Origin: Clostridium_B lapidicellarium | GTDB taxonomy: Bacteria > Bacillota > Clostridia > Clostridiales > Clostridiaceae | Assembly: GCF_041224415.1 (NCBI RefSeq) | Contig: NZ_JBGFFE010000004.1 | Location: forward strand, 93,185 to 157,184 | Direction: 5' to 3' | DNA: 64,000 nucleotides | Part shown: positions 34,170-43,488 of the stretch, piece by piece | How the letters are laid out: each line of letters begins with the position of its first letter | Numbering within the stretch: the stretch's first letter is position 1 | Notes under the pieces: generated by a model | The model's input: only the letters and a program-made list of their open reading frames with translations | What the model was told of the DNA's origin: nothing | Databases searched by the model: none | Position numbers and translations under genes: made by a program

Positions 34170-35609
34170 TCAATTCACTTTGAATCCCTTAAAATCGTCA
34201 AGCTGGCTGTCAAACACAAGCGGCTCAAATTTATAGAATGACTTGCTGCCACCATAGGTAATATACACTCCCATGTCTTCGGCATTTATATCCTTTATGA
34301 ATTTTTTCATATTCTTTTCTATATCTTTTTTATAAAATGGATTCATACTGATATGAATATTTCTTATCTCTTCATTCTCCTTTATATTTAGGACTTCATT
34401 TCCAATGAGTACTGTCATGTAAGATAATTTTATCTTTTTACCCTTTCCACGGCAATATGTACAATTTTCTTCCATATAATCATATATTGGTTTTCCCTTT
34501 CTTCTTCTGGCTATCTGGACTAAATTCAATTCTGTAAAATCATATATCACAGTTTTATTTTTATCATCTACAAATCCACTTTTTAATTTATCCAGCACTT
34601 TCTTTCTGTCGCCTTTTTTGTCCATGTCTATGAAATCTATTAAAATTATTCCATTCAAATTTCTAAGTATTATCTGCCTCGTAATTTCCTCTGCGGCCTG
34701 TAAATTTGTAATAAGCACGGTTTTATCCATTGTCCTACCTTTTATATTTTTACCTGAGTTAACATCTATGACGAACATGGCCTCCGTCCTGTCTATAATT
34801 ATATAACCCCCGCAGCTTAATTCAACCCTTCTGTTTAGCAATCCAAGTATATCCCTTTCAATATCATAGGCCGAGAACAAATTTCTGCCGCCTTTATGTA
34901 ATACCAGTTCTATCTCCGCATTGCTTACATATTTTAAGAACTTCTCCGTATAGGAATAATCCCTTTCATCATTTAAATATATCTTGAGTCTGCTGCCATT
35001 TAACTTGTCTCTTAAAGTTTCACCAAGTATCCCGCCTTCCTCAAATATCAGCCCTGGTTTCAAAGAATATGTTCCCTTTCTTTTTATGCTGCTGCAGCAC
35101 TTGGACAATTTATTTATTTCATTATTTATAACATCCGGTTTTACATTCTGGGCATCGGTTCTTATCATAATACCCGTGTCTGCAGGAAGTTTCACCTTTT
35201 TCCTTACACTTTTTTCAAAGTCCACATTGTCTATCTTTCTTGAAAACCTTATGTTTCCCGGAGGGCCACACAGAACACAGTATTTGCCGGGTATGCTTAT
35301 ATTCTTTACAACTTTTGGTCCTTTACTGCCATAGCTTTCCTTAACAACTTGAACCAAAATATCCTGACCTTTTTTCAAATTAAGATTTTCAAATCTGCTG
35401 TCCATATACATATAGGCATTTTTACTGCATCCTATATCTATAAAGGCACACTTTATAGCAGGAACTATATTTTTCACAACGCCCTTGTATATATCACCCG
35501 GGTAAGCAGCACCATTTTGTTCTTCCATAAGACATTCCTTCAAAATTCCATTTTCTCTTATAACAATTCTCAGAAGTTCCATTCTTCTTTCAACAAATAT
35601 TTCTTTCAA
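34170..35609 (-). CDS. rng: Ribonuclease E/G family protein
   Basis: 479-residue endoribonuclease. The S1 domain is at about residues 35-115 (YKGVVKNIVPAIKCAFIDIG), followed by the DNase-I-like catalytic core (GGYIIIDRTEAMFVIDVNSGKN, IILIDFIDM with the Mg ligands) and the zinc-link C-x2-C (CTYCRGKGKK). It lacks the long RNase E C-terminal scaffold, so it is RNase G-like, acting in rRNA processing and mRNA decay. TTG start at 35609, GGGGGG 6 bases upstream. Gene order with DUF2344 and radical SAM genes upstream and rplU downstream is conserved in clostridia. Confidence 0.93.
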   Translation of the reverse strand: MKEIFVERRMELLRIVIRENGILKECLMEEQNGAAYPGDIYKGVVKNIVPAIKCAFIDIGCSKNAYMYMDSRFENLNLKKGQDILVQVVKESYGSKGPKVVKNISIPGKYCVLCGPPGNIRFSRKIDNVDFEKSVRKKVKLPADTGIMIRTDAQNVKPDVINNEINKLSKCCSSIKRKGTYSLKPGLIFEEGGILGETLRDKLNGSRLKIYLNDERDYSYTEKFLKYVSNAEIELVLHKGGRNLFSAYDIERDILGLLNRRVELSCGGYIIIDRTEAMFVIDVNSGKNIKGRTMDKTVLITNLQAAEEITRQIILRNLNGIILIDFIDMDKKGDRKKVLDKLKSGFVDDKNKTVIYDFTELNLVQIARRRKGKPIYDYMEENCTYCRGKGKKIKLSYMTVLIGNEVLNIKENEEIRNIHISMNPFYKKDIEKNMKKFIKDINAEDMGVYITYGGSKSFYKFEPLVFDSQLDDFKGFKVN

Positions 35610-35640
35610 ATACAGCCCCCCTTTATTTTAAAATTATTTC

Positions 35641-36357
35641 CTACTGCACGTATTTTATGTATTCACAGAGAGGTACCAGTTTGTTCCCTATCTTACCGTA
35701 CATTTCCTTTCTAACTATATTTACAAAATGATCAACATTTACGTCTTCCGTATTATGCTGTATAAAGTGGGCTAAAAGCTGTGGGGACAGATTTTCTACA
35801 CTTCCGCAGCAGAGCACAGTATGGATAGTCAGTTTATTATCTTCAACGGCATATTTTATTGACTTTATGAGTTTTCTGATATCCACTCTGTGTTCCCCTT
35901 TCTTGGTCTTCTTCAGATCATACCAGTGATCTGTCTTCTCCAGAACGCTCAAATTTTCACGCAGCTTGCCGGTGTCGTCATACTCAATACCAATAACGTA
36001 TTCAGCAGCACTTATACTTGCCATGGATTTAAACGTTTTGGAATTTTCATTCCTTTTGACCCTGCAGGCTCTCAATATTCTTATACCTTCAGGAGCACTG
36101 CAATTCAGTCTTCTCACAATCTCGCCCTTCGGAATATGCTCTTTCAAATATAAATCCATATATTCGCCGGTAGAATAAATTCCCACGGAAAGGGGCTGCG
36201 CTATAGACATATTTATATGCGGGTTAAATCCCCTGGAATACTCTACAGGTATTCCCGATCTTCTTATCATTCTCTGCAGAGTCCTCATTAGATCCAGGTG
36301 GCTTATAAATTTTATATTCTCACCTTTACTGAACTTTATCAAATACTGTTCCCTCAA
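35641..36357 (-). CDS. DUF2344 / TIGR03936 family protein
   Basis: 238-residue protein, commonly annotated as a radical-SAM-linked protein. Conserved parts: YLIKFSKGENIKFISHLDLMRTLQRMIRRSGIP, EYSRGFNPHINMSIAQPLSVG, and a YMDLYL segment. TTG start with GGGGGG 7 bases upstream; it overlaps the end of the radical SAM gene by 32 bases, so the two are translationally coupled. In some genomes the two are fused, suggesting joint action on RNA or ribosomes, but function is unproven. Confidence 0.88.
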   Translation of the reverse strand: MREQYLIKFSKGENIKFISHLDLMRTLQRMIRRSGIPVEYSRGFNPHINMSIAQPLSVGIYSTGEYMDLYLKEHIPKGEIVRRLNCSAPEGIRILRACRVKRNENSKTFKSMASISAAEYVIGIEYDDTGKLRENLSVLEKTDHWYDLKKTKKGEHRVDIRKLIKSIKYAVEDNKLTIHTVLCCGSVENLSPQLLAHFIQHNTEDVNVDHFVNIVRKEMYGKIGNKLVPLCEYIKYVQ

Positions 36358-38179
36358 AACATTTCCCCCCTAAATTGACATTAACACCGCAATTTCTGCA
36401 TCCAAGCCTACAATCCGGGGTAACAAGAGCACTTTTGGCCTTTTCATTCTCCTCTATCAGAAAGCTCTTGTTGACTCCTGTATCTATAAAATCCCAGGGG
36501 AGCACTTCATCGTAGCTTCTGTCCCTATAGGCATAAAAATCTCCGCTTACACCACACTCTTTAAAAGCTCTCTTCCATATATCAAAATTGAAATACTCCG
36601 ACCAGCTGTCAAATTTAGCCCCATTCTCATAGGCCTTTATTAGAACATCACACATCTTTCTATCCCCCCTGGCAAATACAGCTTCCAAATAACTGAGTGG
36701 AGTTTCATGCCAGTTGTAGAATATATGTTTGCTTTTTATGGACTTTCTTATGATTTCTATCTCCCTTCTCACATCCTCCATGGATATCTGAGGTGCCCAT
36801 TGAAATGGCGTAAATGGCTTAGGCACGAATATAGATGTGCTCATATTTACCTTAAGTCCCTTTTTTCTCTCCTTTTTCGGGATCTTGTAGTATTCCCCTG
36901 CAACCTTTTCAGATAAATCCACTATTCCCCGTATATCTTCCATAGTCTCATAGGGAAGTCCCACCATAAAGTACAATTTTATAGTAGACCACCCCGACTT
37001 GAAGGCGCTGCTTACACATTCCATAAGATCCTTTTCCGTAACACCTTTGTTTATAACATCCCTCATTCTCTGGCTTCCCGCTTCAGGTGCGAAAGTAAGC
37101 CCGGTTTTCCTTACCTTTTGTATTTCATTTATAAGCCCTACAGAAAAAGAATCCACCCTGAGTGAGGGCAGAGAAACACCTACCTTGTCTTCTCCATATC
37201 TTTCAATGAAGTTATATACCAGATTTTTTAAATCTGAATAATCACATATACTCAGAGATGTAAGTGAAACTTCCGAATAGCCCGTGCTCTTTATAAGCTT
37301 ATCTACTTGTTCCAACAATTTGGAAGTGCTTTTTTCCCTTACAGGTCTGTATATCATACCCGCCTGACAAAATCTGCATCCCCTAGTACACCCCCTGAAT
37401 GTTTCCAGAACTATTCTGTCATGTACTATATCTGTGAAAGGTACTACAAGTTTATCTGGATAATCCGCTTCATTGAGGTTCTTGACTATTCTCTTGGTAA
37501 CCTTTGCGGGAACATCTTCATAAATAGGTTCAAAACTCTTTACAGTACCATCCTCGTTATAACCTACGTCATAAAACGAGGGGACATAAACCCCTCCTAT
37601 GTGACATGCTTTTCTCAGAAATTCCGATTTACTTCCCCTGCAGTTTTTATAAAGATCTATGATTTCGTTTATCTGATCTTCCGACTCGCCTATGGCAAAT
37701 AGATCTGCTATATTCCAAAGTGGCTCTGGATTATAGGCACAGGGTCCGCCGCATATAACTACCGGATCCCCCTCACCTCTTTCTGAGGCTCTTACAGATA
37801 GGCCCGCCAGATCCAGCATATTCAAAATATTGGTATAACTCATCTCATATTGAAGTGTAAATCCTATAAAGTCAAAATTTGATATGGGATCTTTACTTTC
37901 CAATCCATATAGGGGAACATTATTTTCCCTCATAAGCCCTTCCATATCTGGCCACGGTGCAAAAACCCTTTCACAATAAGTGTCATCTCTCTCGTTTAAT
38001 ATATAGTAAAGTATTTTCATTCCAAGATGGGACATTCCCACTTCATATACGTCGGGAAAGCAAAATGCAAATCTGACATCAACTTTGTCTTTATTCTTCA
38101 CATATGAATTCAGCTCTCCTCCGGTGTACCGCGCAGGTTTTTCCACTCTAAATAATATATCATCAGAAATTCTATTCAT
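36326..38179 (-). CDS. Radical SAM protein, TIGR03960 family
   Basis: 617-residue protein with an N-terminal B12-binding-like region (FAFCFPDVYEVGMSHLGMKILY) and a radical SAM core with C264-x3-C268-x2-C271 (RGCTRGCRFCQAGMIYRP), VSLTSLSICDYSDL and LTFAPEAGSQRMRDVINKG. The C-terminus has Cys-rich CRLGCRNCG. The start ATG 38179 has AGGAGG 9 bases upstream; longer starts do not. Substrate unknown. It lies in a conserved clostridial operon with DUF2344, rng and rplU, which hints at RNA or ribosome modification. Confidence 0.9.
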   Translation of the reverse strand: MNRISDDILFRVEKPARYTGGELNSYVKNKDKVDVRFAFCFPDVYEVGMSHLGMKILYYILNERDDTYCERVFAPWPDMEGLMRENNVPLYGLESKDPISNFDFIGFTLQYEMSYTNILNMLDLAGLSVRASERGEGDPVVICGGPCAYNPEPLWNIADLFAIGESEDQINEIIDLYKNCRGSKSEFLRKACHIGGVYVPSFYDVGYNEDGTVKSFEPIYEDVPAKVTKRIVKNLNEADYPDKLVVPFTDIVHDRIVLETFRGCTRGCRFCQAGMIYRPVREKSTSKLLEQVDKLIKSTGYSEVSLTSLSICDYSDLKNLVYNFIERYGEDKVGVSLPSLRVDSFSVGLINEIQKVRKTGLTFAPEAGSQRMRDVINKGVTEKDLMECVSSAFKSGWSTIKLYFMVGLPYETMEDIRGIVDLSEKVAGEYYKIPKKERKKGLKVNMSTSIFVPKPFTPFQWAPQISMEDVRREIEIIRKSIKSKHIFYNWHETPLSYLEAVFARGDRKMCDVLIKAYENGAKFDSWSEYFNFDIWKRAFKECGVSGDFYAYRDRSYDEVLPWDFIDTGVNKSFLIEENEKAKSALVTPDCRLGCRNCGVNVNLGGKCFEGTVFDKVQ

Positions 38180-38255
38180 GAACAAATTCCTCCTGTTAGA
38201 CATCATCTCTATATTTTAGCATAAGCCCGCACGGTTCACAATGCAAATGTCAAAT

Positions 38256-39113
38256 TCAGGGATCCTTTGTTTCACTTATTTTGATAAATTTTTCTATAGT
38301 TATATTTCCATACAACTTTAAAGCTTCTATTATTTCCTCTTCGTAAATTATATCCACTACATTCATATTTTCATCCAGTACCATGAATATATTGTATTTG
38401 CTTTTATCAAACAAACCCATTGCAGTGAGCAAATCCTGTTTGTAATATATGGATACATTTCTGTTTTCAATGTATCCCCTTTTTAGAAATTTATATTTTT
38501 TCTTGATAATATCACCCATTATTATATATGATACCCTTTCATTTTCTTTTAGGGACGACGCCACTATAAGTACTCCTATTATTCCAATATTAAAATTGTT
38601 ATTTCCATTAAAAAACAGAAATATATAAAAGAACATGAGTACTATTCCAATAAATATGCTTGAAACTATCATTATCCTGTTTGCTTTTTTATAGGTTATC
38701 TTCAAGTTCAGCGCACTTCTGAGTATTCTCCCTCCATCAAGCGGAAATGCCGGGATCAAATTAAATAAGCCTATGACTAGATTTACAGAAAAAAGCATAT
38801 AGCACAGGCTTGAGTTAGAAATATGATATATCAAATAAAAAAACATACTTAAAACCAGGTTAGCTGCAGGTCCGGAGGTTGAAATCATCAAATCCTCTTT
38901 GGGGAATGCTTCATCTATATCTTTAAGCTTTACCACTGCACCTACCGCTATAAACTCTATGTCAAACCCTGAAAAGTTGTAATATCTAGCTGTAAGGTAG
39001 TGAACCACTTCATGAAAAAAAACTACAATAAATGTACAAATAAGTTGTCCTTTATAACCTACGACAATTAAAAATGCCACATAGGGTATAAAATATTTGC
39101 TCATTCTAATCAC
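38256..39113 (-). CDS. M50 intramembrane metalloprotease, SpoIVFB-like
   Basis: 285-residue membrane protease. Zinc motif H34-E-V-V-H38 in the first helices, and NLIPAFPLDGGRILRSAL with the third ligand Asp. The C-terminus (about 215-285) resembles a CBS domain, as in SpoIVFB. SpoIVFB cleaves pro-SigK in the mother cell during sporulation. GTG start at 39113 with AAGAGG 7 bases upstream. It follows by 18 bases a small single-span protein that may be its partner. Confidence 0.85.
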   Translation of the reverse strand: MIRMSKYFIPYVAFLIVVGYKGQLICTFIVVFFHEVVHYLTARYYNFSGFDIEFIAVGAVVKLKDIDEAFPKEDLMISTSGPAANLVLSMFFYLIYHISNSSLCYMLFSVNLVIGLFNLIPAFPLDGGRILRSALNLKITYKKANRIMIVSSIFIGIVLMFFYIFLFFNGNNNFNIGIIGVLIVASSLKENERVSYIIMGDIIKKKYKFLKRGYIENRNVSIYYKQDLLTAMGLFDKSKYNIFMVLDENMNVVDIIYEEEIIEALKLYGNITIEKFIKISETKDP

Positions 39114-39131
39114 GGAAATACCTCTTAACCA

Positions 39132-39470
39132 TTAATCTTTTTCGTCTATTTTAAGCTGTTCAACTACATCTTTGACTCTGTCCCCAATATAATTTATATT
39201 TATACTTTTCAATTGGGTTTTTAATTTACCATAATCATAATTCTCACTGACAATTTTCTTGGAATAATTATACAAATATTTGCCCTGAGAATTTGAAACC
39301 AGTTTGCAGGTTATAACAAATACAAATAATATCAGAACTCCGGCTAAGTCTCTTATAATTCTCTTAGTTAAGTAATTTGTCTTTTTTGGTCCGCTTCGAT
39401 AAGGTGAATAGTTCATTTTTCCTTTCAGGGACTTATAGTACCTCTCATATTCCAGATCGTAATGCCCCAT
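39132..39470 (-). CDS. Small membrane protein, possibly a short SpoIVFA-like partner
   Basis: 112-residue protein with an Arg/Lys-rich N-terminus, one hydrophobic helix (about residues 43-60, LAGVLILFVFVITCKLV) and a charged extracytoplasmic tail (about 50 residues). Position directly before a SpoIVFB-like gene and topology match SpoIVFA, but the LytM/M23 domain of SpoIVFA is absent, and homology is not clear from sequence. AAAGGGGG precedes the ATG. Confidence 0.6.
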   Translation of the reverse strand: MGHYDLEYERYYKSLKGKMNYSPYRSGPKKTNYLTKRIIRDLAGVLILFVFVITCKLVSNSQGKYLYNYSKKIVSENYDYGKLKTQLKSININYIGDRVKDVVEQLKIDEKD

Positions 39471-39574
39471 TTTTTAACCCCCTTTGAAATGTATATATTA
39501 ATATATATTTAAACATAACTGCAATTATTCCTAACCTGCACTTTGCCGTCATTAACCTGATTTTTTCATTTTCA

Positions 39575-39627
39575 GCAAAATAAAAAAGATTCAACACTAA
39601 AATCAAAATGTTTCAGTATCAAATCTT
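39575..39627 (-). terminator. Terminator of the min-rodA-mgsA unit
   Basis: A 17-pair stem with several G-U pairs between 39627-39611 and 39602-39586, followed on the minus strand by TTTTTTATTTTG. It lies 27 bases past the mgsA stop. Confidence 0.8.
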
Positions 39628-39653
39628 ACCAAATATAAAATCAAAAACTAATT

Positions 39654-40019
39654 TTACCTTCTCAGGGCCTTTGCAAATATCTCTGCTGAACCGAGATTAG
39701 TAGCCAATGGCACACAGTGTACATCACAAATTCTAAGCAGTGCTGAAATGTCCGGCTCATGGGGCTGGGCAGTAAGAGGATCTCTTAGAAATATAACCAT
39801 ATCCATTTCTCCCTGGGCTACTTTTGAACCTATCTGCTGATCTCCTCCCATTGGCCCCGAAAGAAACCTATGTACCTTTATACCTGTCATATCGCTTATC
39901 AATTTCCCGGTAGTTCCTGTAGCAAAAATCTCATGATCCTTAAATACATCTTTATATCTCTTTACAAAATCCACAATATCATCTTTTTCCTTGTCATGTG
40001 CTATAAAAGCAATTTTCAT
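39654..40019 (-). CDS. mgsA: Methylglyoxal synthase
   Basis: 121-residue enzyme converting dihydroxyacetone phosphate to methylglyoxal and phosphate, a bypass of lower glycolysis when phosphate is low. It has AFIAHDKEKDD, ATGTTGKL, SGPMGGDQQIG and FLRDPLTAQPHEPDI. GGGGGATAT precedes the ATG. It follows rodA by 14 bases and is the last gene of the min/rodA unit, an order seen in other clostridia. Confidence 0.95.
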   Translation of the reverse strand: MKIAFIAHDKEKDDIVDFVKRYKDVFKDHEIFATGTTGKLISDMTGIKVHRFLSGPMGGDQQIGSKVAQGEMDMVIFLRDPLTAQPHEPDISALLRICDVHCVPLATNLGSAEIFAKALRR

Positions 40020-40033
40020 ATAAATATATCCCC

Positions 40034-41155
40034 CTAAAAATTAATTTTTCTTCTCCTCATACCTATATTCAATATTAAGGACAATTCTATAAAAGACGAG
40101 AGGATAGAACTACCCCCGTAACTCATAAAGGGAAGAGTAATACCGGTTATAGGCAGCAGTCCAACTGTCATGCCTATGTTTTGAAAAATTGAGAACAATA
40201 TAGTAGATATTATCCCTACACACACCATAGTTCCAAAGATATCTTTGGACTCTTTAGCTATTTTTATAGCCCTGTACACTATGATCATATAAAATATTAT
40301 CAATACCAGACACCCTATAAGTCCCCATTCTTCCCCCACTACAGAAAATATAAAATCAGTGTGAGATTCCGGAACATAACCTCCTGAAATCTGGGTACCC
40401 TTCAGGAAACCCTTCCCTAAAATTCCTCCGGAACCAATTCCTATTTTTGACTGTGTAACCTGAAGGGAAAAAGATGCCTGATATTTTTCAGGATTAAACA
40501 GAGATATAATTCTCATCTTTTGATAATATTCTATAAGCGATGAGTTCCATGCAATTGCTCCCAAAGTAAAAATTCCTAAAAATCCTCCCAATATTACCTT
40601 GAAATTTAATCCTGCTATAAAATACATCCCGAGAACAGCAAAGAAACACACCATAGTCATCCCCATATCAGGCTGACTTACAATGAGTGCCATGGGAATG
40701 AGGGCATATACTGTGAGTTTAGCAATATTTTTAAAATTGTTAATCCTGCCTTCCATATCATCCAGCTGTTTAGCCAGCATTACTATAATTCCGACTTTGG
40801 CAAATTCAGAAGGCTGCATGGAAATACTTCCAATTCTAATCCATGAAGATGCTCCGTTTACCGTATATTTAAAAAATGGGATACAATTAAGTACAAGCAG
40901 AAATACGCCAAACCAATAAATTATGGCAGCGTAATCTTTTATAGCAGCATAATCTATCAAAAGCAGCAAATAGACCAAAGCAAGTCCTACAGCTATCCAC
41001 ACAAGCTGGGCCTTTAAATAATAGGAACCGCTGTTTACATGGGATGCGCTGTAGATATTTAAGCTGCCAAACAAACATATAATTATAACAGTAATAATTA
41101 TAGGAAAATCAAATTCTTTTAAAAGTCTTCTACTTATAGTGAATTTTTCAAGCAT
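40034..41155 (-). CDS. rodA: RodA/FtsW-family peptidoglycan polymerase
   Basis: 373-residue SEDS glycosyltransferase with ten hydrophobic helices. Motifs: AQLVWIAVGLALVYLLL, NGASSWIRIGSISMQPSEFAKVG, SQPDMGMTMV, ESHTDFIFSVVGEEWGLIG and PFMSYGGSS. It polymerises lipid II during cell elongation, partnered by the class B PBP encoded upstream at 44.2-46.9 kb. Assigned RodA rather than FtsW because it lies with mre, min and PBP2 genes. GGAGGGG precedes the ATG. Confidence 0.93.
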   Translation of the reverse strand: MLEKFTISRRLLKEFDFPIIITVIIICLFGSLNIYSASHVNSGSYYLKAQLVWIAVGLALVYLLLLIDYAAIKDYAAIIYWFGVFLLVLNCIPFFKYTVNGASSWIRIGSISMQPSEFAKVGIIVMLAKQLDDMEGRINNFKNIAKLTVYALIPMALIVSQPDMGMTMVCFFAVLGMYFIAGLNFKVILGGFLGIFTLGAIAWNSSLIEYYQKMRIISLFNPEKYQASFSLQVTQSKIGIGSGGILGKGFLKGTQISGGYVPESHTDFIFSVVGEEWGLIGCLVLIIFYMIIVYRAIKIAKESKDIFGTMVCVGIISTILFSIFQNIGMTVGLLPITGITLPFMSYGGSSILSSFIELSLILNIGMRRRKINF

Positions 41156-41231
41156 TTCATATACCCCTCCAATATAACTATAATGATTATACCACAGGGA
41201 AATAAAAAAGCCATGAATAAATTATCAACAG

Positions 41232-41498
41232 TTACCTGTTGTTTTTAACTTTTTTTATAGGTATACTAGCCACTAACGCAGCTGAATCTCCATTTACTTT
41301 TTCAGGAGTTGTCATTTTCACATCTATTTCTGAACAATCTATTTCCATATATTTCGAGAGTACTTTCAATATATCTTCTTTTATATTTTCAAGTACATCT
41401 TTAGAAACACAGCATCTATCATGTATTAATATCAATCTCAACCTTTCCTTGGCTACATCTTTAGAAGATGACCTGGAGAATATCTTAAACAAGTCCAT
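41232..41498 (-). CDS. minE: Cell-division topological factor MinE
   Basis: 88-residue protein that stimulates MinD ATPase and drives MinCD dynamics, restricting division to midcell. DLFKIFSRSSSKDVAKERLRLILIHDR is the MinD-binding and membrane-targeting N-terminus. GGGAGG precedes the ATG. It follows minD by 12 bases. Presence of MinE rather than only DivIVA is usual for this clostridial group. Confidence 0.94.
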   Translation of the reverse strand: MDLFKIFSRSSSKDVAKERLRLILIHDRCCVSKDVLENIKEDILKVLSKYMEIDCSEIDVKMTTPEKVNGDSAALVASIPIKKVKNNR

Positions 41499-41510
41499 TA
41501 TCTTACCTCC

Positions 41511-42308
41511 CTATTTAATGCCAAATAATTTTTTTATAGATGAGAAAAATCCTTCCTGTCCAGCACTTAAATCCATTATGGGTATTTTCTCTCCTGTAAT
41601 TCTTCGGGATATGTTCCTAAAAGCCTGTCCTGATACAGTTTTATCATTTAATACTATCGGCTCTCCTCTGTTGGTGGAAATTGTTATATTTTTATCGTCT
41701 GGCACTACTCCCACAAGTTTTATAGCCAAGCTATCCAATATATCATTTACATCCAGCATATCCCCACTTTTTGTCATCTTATAATTCAGTCTATTTATTA
41801 TAAGCTGGTGATCCTCCAATCCCTTAGAATCAAGTTTTCCTATGACTCTGTCGGAATCTCTGACAGAAGTTACCTCTGGATTCACTACAATAAGTGCCCT
41901 ATCCGCACCTACTACGGCATTTTCAAAACCATGTTCGATTCCTGCAGGACAATCTATTATGACGTAGTCATATTCCTTTTTCAGTTCATGAATTAAATTC
42001 ATCATCTGATCGGAACTCACATCATCTTTATCTCTCGTCTGTGCCGTAGGCATGAGATAAAGGTTTGTCAGTCTTTTGTCCCTTATAAGGGCCTGCTTTA
42101 ACTTACATTTGTTTTCAACCACATCCAACAGTGTAAATACAATTCTATTTTCAAGACCCATGAGCACGTCCAAATTTCTGAGCCCTGTATCTCCATCAAC
42201 CACCACAACATTTTTCCCCAAGAGAGCAAGTCCTGTACCTATATTAGCCGTAGTAGTAGTTTTTCCTACACCACCTTTGCCTGATGTTACTACAATTGTT
42301 TCTCCCAT
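41511..42308 (-). CDS. minD: Septum-site-determining ATPase MinD
   Basis: 265-residue deviant-Walker ATPase. It begins MGETIVVTSGKGGVGKTTTTANI (signature Lys and P-loop), then DGDTGLRNLD, IDCPAGIEHGF, and a C-terminal amphipathic membrane-targeting helix (EEGFFSSIKKLFG). ATG 42308 gives the standard N-terminus; a frame open to an ATG at 42332 has no ribosome site. A promoter 150 bases upstream (42459-42487) probably drives minD-minE-rodA-mgsA separately from minC. Confidence 0.94.
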   Translation of the reverse strand: MGETIVVTSGKGGVGKTTTTANIGTGLALLGKNVVVVDGDTGLRNLDVLMGLENRIVFTLLDVVENKCKLKQALIRDKRLTNLYLMPTAQTRDKDDVSSDQMMNLIHELKKEYDYVIIDCPAGIEHGFENAVVGADRALIVVNPEVTSVRDSDRVIGKLDSKGLEDHQLIINRLNYKMTKSGDMLDVNDILDSLAIKLVGVVPDDKNITISTNRGEPIVLNDKTVSGQAFRNISRRITGEKIPIMDLSAGQEGFFSSIKKLFGIK

Positions 42309-42458
42309 ATATGCTGCCTGATTTTCAAACATTAGACAAATCTGCTATCCAATAATCAGGCCTTTTCACCTCTTCTTTCTCTCTTATATTTTTTATTTTT
42401 ATCTATTATCAATTATTCTCAATATTCTAAGTCTTGAACAAAAAACCATCTACAACAC

Positions 42459-42487
42459 ATTATACTAAATGTAATAAAAATAATCCA
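42459..42487 (-). promoter_or_regulatory. Promoter upstream of minD
   Basis: TGGATT (42487-42482), 17-base spacer, TATAAT (42464-42459) in the gap after the AEC transporter gene. A good -10, partial -35. Confidence 0.5.
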
Positions 42488-42525
42488 TAATATTAAAAAA
42501 CTTTCATATTCCAATGAATGCCAGT

Positions 42526-43461
42526 TTAACTCAGTATCAACATATAAATTGGAATAGCCGCCAGGCTGGCAATAGTTGTCACAACTGTATTTACTGTAGC
42601 ATATTTGTAATCTGCATTATAATTTCTTGAAACTATAGCCGTATTTGTCATAACAGGCATGGCAGCCTGGATTACAAATACATTTTTCATAAGTGTTGGA
42701 ACAGAACCGCGGCATAACAAAAGCATGATTACCGGACAGACAAAAAATCTTCCCAAGAGTATTGCCAATACATCTTTTCCAAACTCCAACTCTTTAAAGT
42801 TTACAAAATAAATTGTTATTCCTATAAATATCATGGCTAGGGGAGTAGTTAAATTTCCAAAATATCTGCACGTATCCAGAAGGAATTTGGGAACATGAAC
42901 ATTTAACAGCACCAATGCGGATGCCAGTACAAAGCCTATAAGCGGCGGTGAGATAATCCTCTTCAATGTATCAAATGAGAATATTCTGGCAGTATCTCCC
43001 TGGCCGTCCCTGCTTATTTCATAAGCGCCAAGAGTCCAAAAAAATGAAGTATTTGCTATATAATACAGCAGTACATCCGGTATACTCTTTGTACCGAATA
43101 AAGCCATATTCACAGGCAGGCCGATAAATATCGAATTTGATACAAAAAACATGGATCTGAAAGTGCCAATCCTCCCTTTTTTAACTTTTATAATTTTAGA
43201 AATCACCACGGCAATTACATAACAAATTGCCATGGATGCAAAGGGAATATACAGCCCTCTCGCCATACTAATCAATTTGTCTTTATTAAAATTTTCTTCA
43301 AACTGGGATATCATAAGGCATGGAATAGCCAAATTGCAGACCAATTTTGAAAAAGCCTTTGAAGAATCCTGACCCAGCCATTTTTTATAACATAAAAAAT
43401 AGCCTGTTGAAACCATTATAACTATACTCAATACACTTTCCAATGCATTTAAAATTACCAT
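42526..43461 (-). CDS. AEC-family transporter (auxin-efflux-carrier type)
   Basis: 311-residue membrane protein with about ten hydrophobic segments in two halves. Family features include FSKLVCNLAIPCLMISQFE near the start, FFVSNSIFIGLPVNMALFG, and NLTTPLAMIFIGITIYFVNF. Bacterial members carry malate, malonate or other carboxylates; substrate unknown. GGGAGAGG precedes the ATG. It is lodged between minC and minD, 27 bases after minC, splitting genes that are normally adjacent. Confidence 0.85.
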   Translation of the reverse strand: MVILNALESVLSIVIMVSTGYFLCYKKWLGQDSSKAFSKLVCNLAIPCLMISQFEENFNKDKLISMARGLYIPFASMAICYVIAVVISKIIKVKKGRIGTFRSMFFVSNSIFIGLPVNMALFGTKSIPDVLLYYIANTSFFWTLGAYEISRDGQGDTARIFSFDTLKRIISPPLIGFVLASALVLLNVHVPKFLLDTCRYFGNLTTPLAMIFIGITIYFVNFKELEFGKDVLAILLGRFFVCPVIMLLLCRGSVPTLMKNVFVIQAAMPVMTNTAIVSRNYNADYKYATVNTVVTTIASLAAIPIYMLILS

Positions 43462-43488
43462 TCTATCCTCTCCCTAATAGCATCAAAT

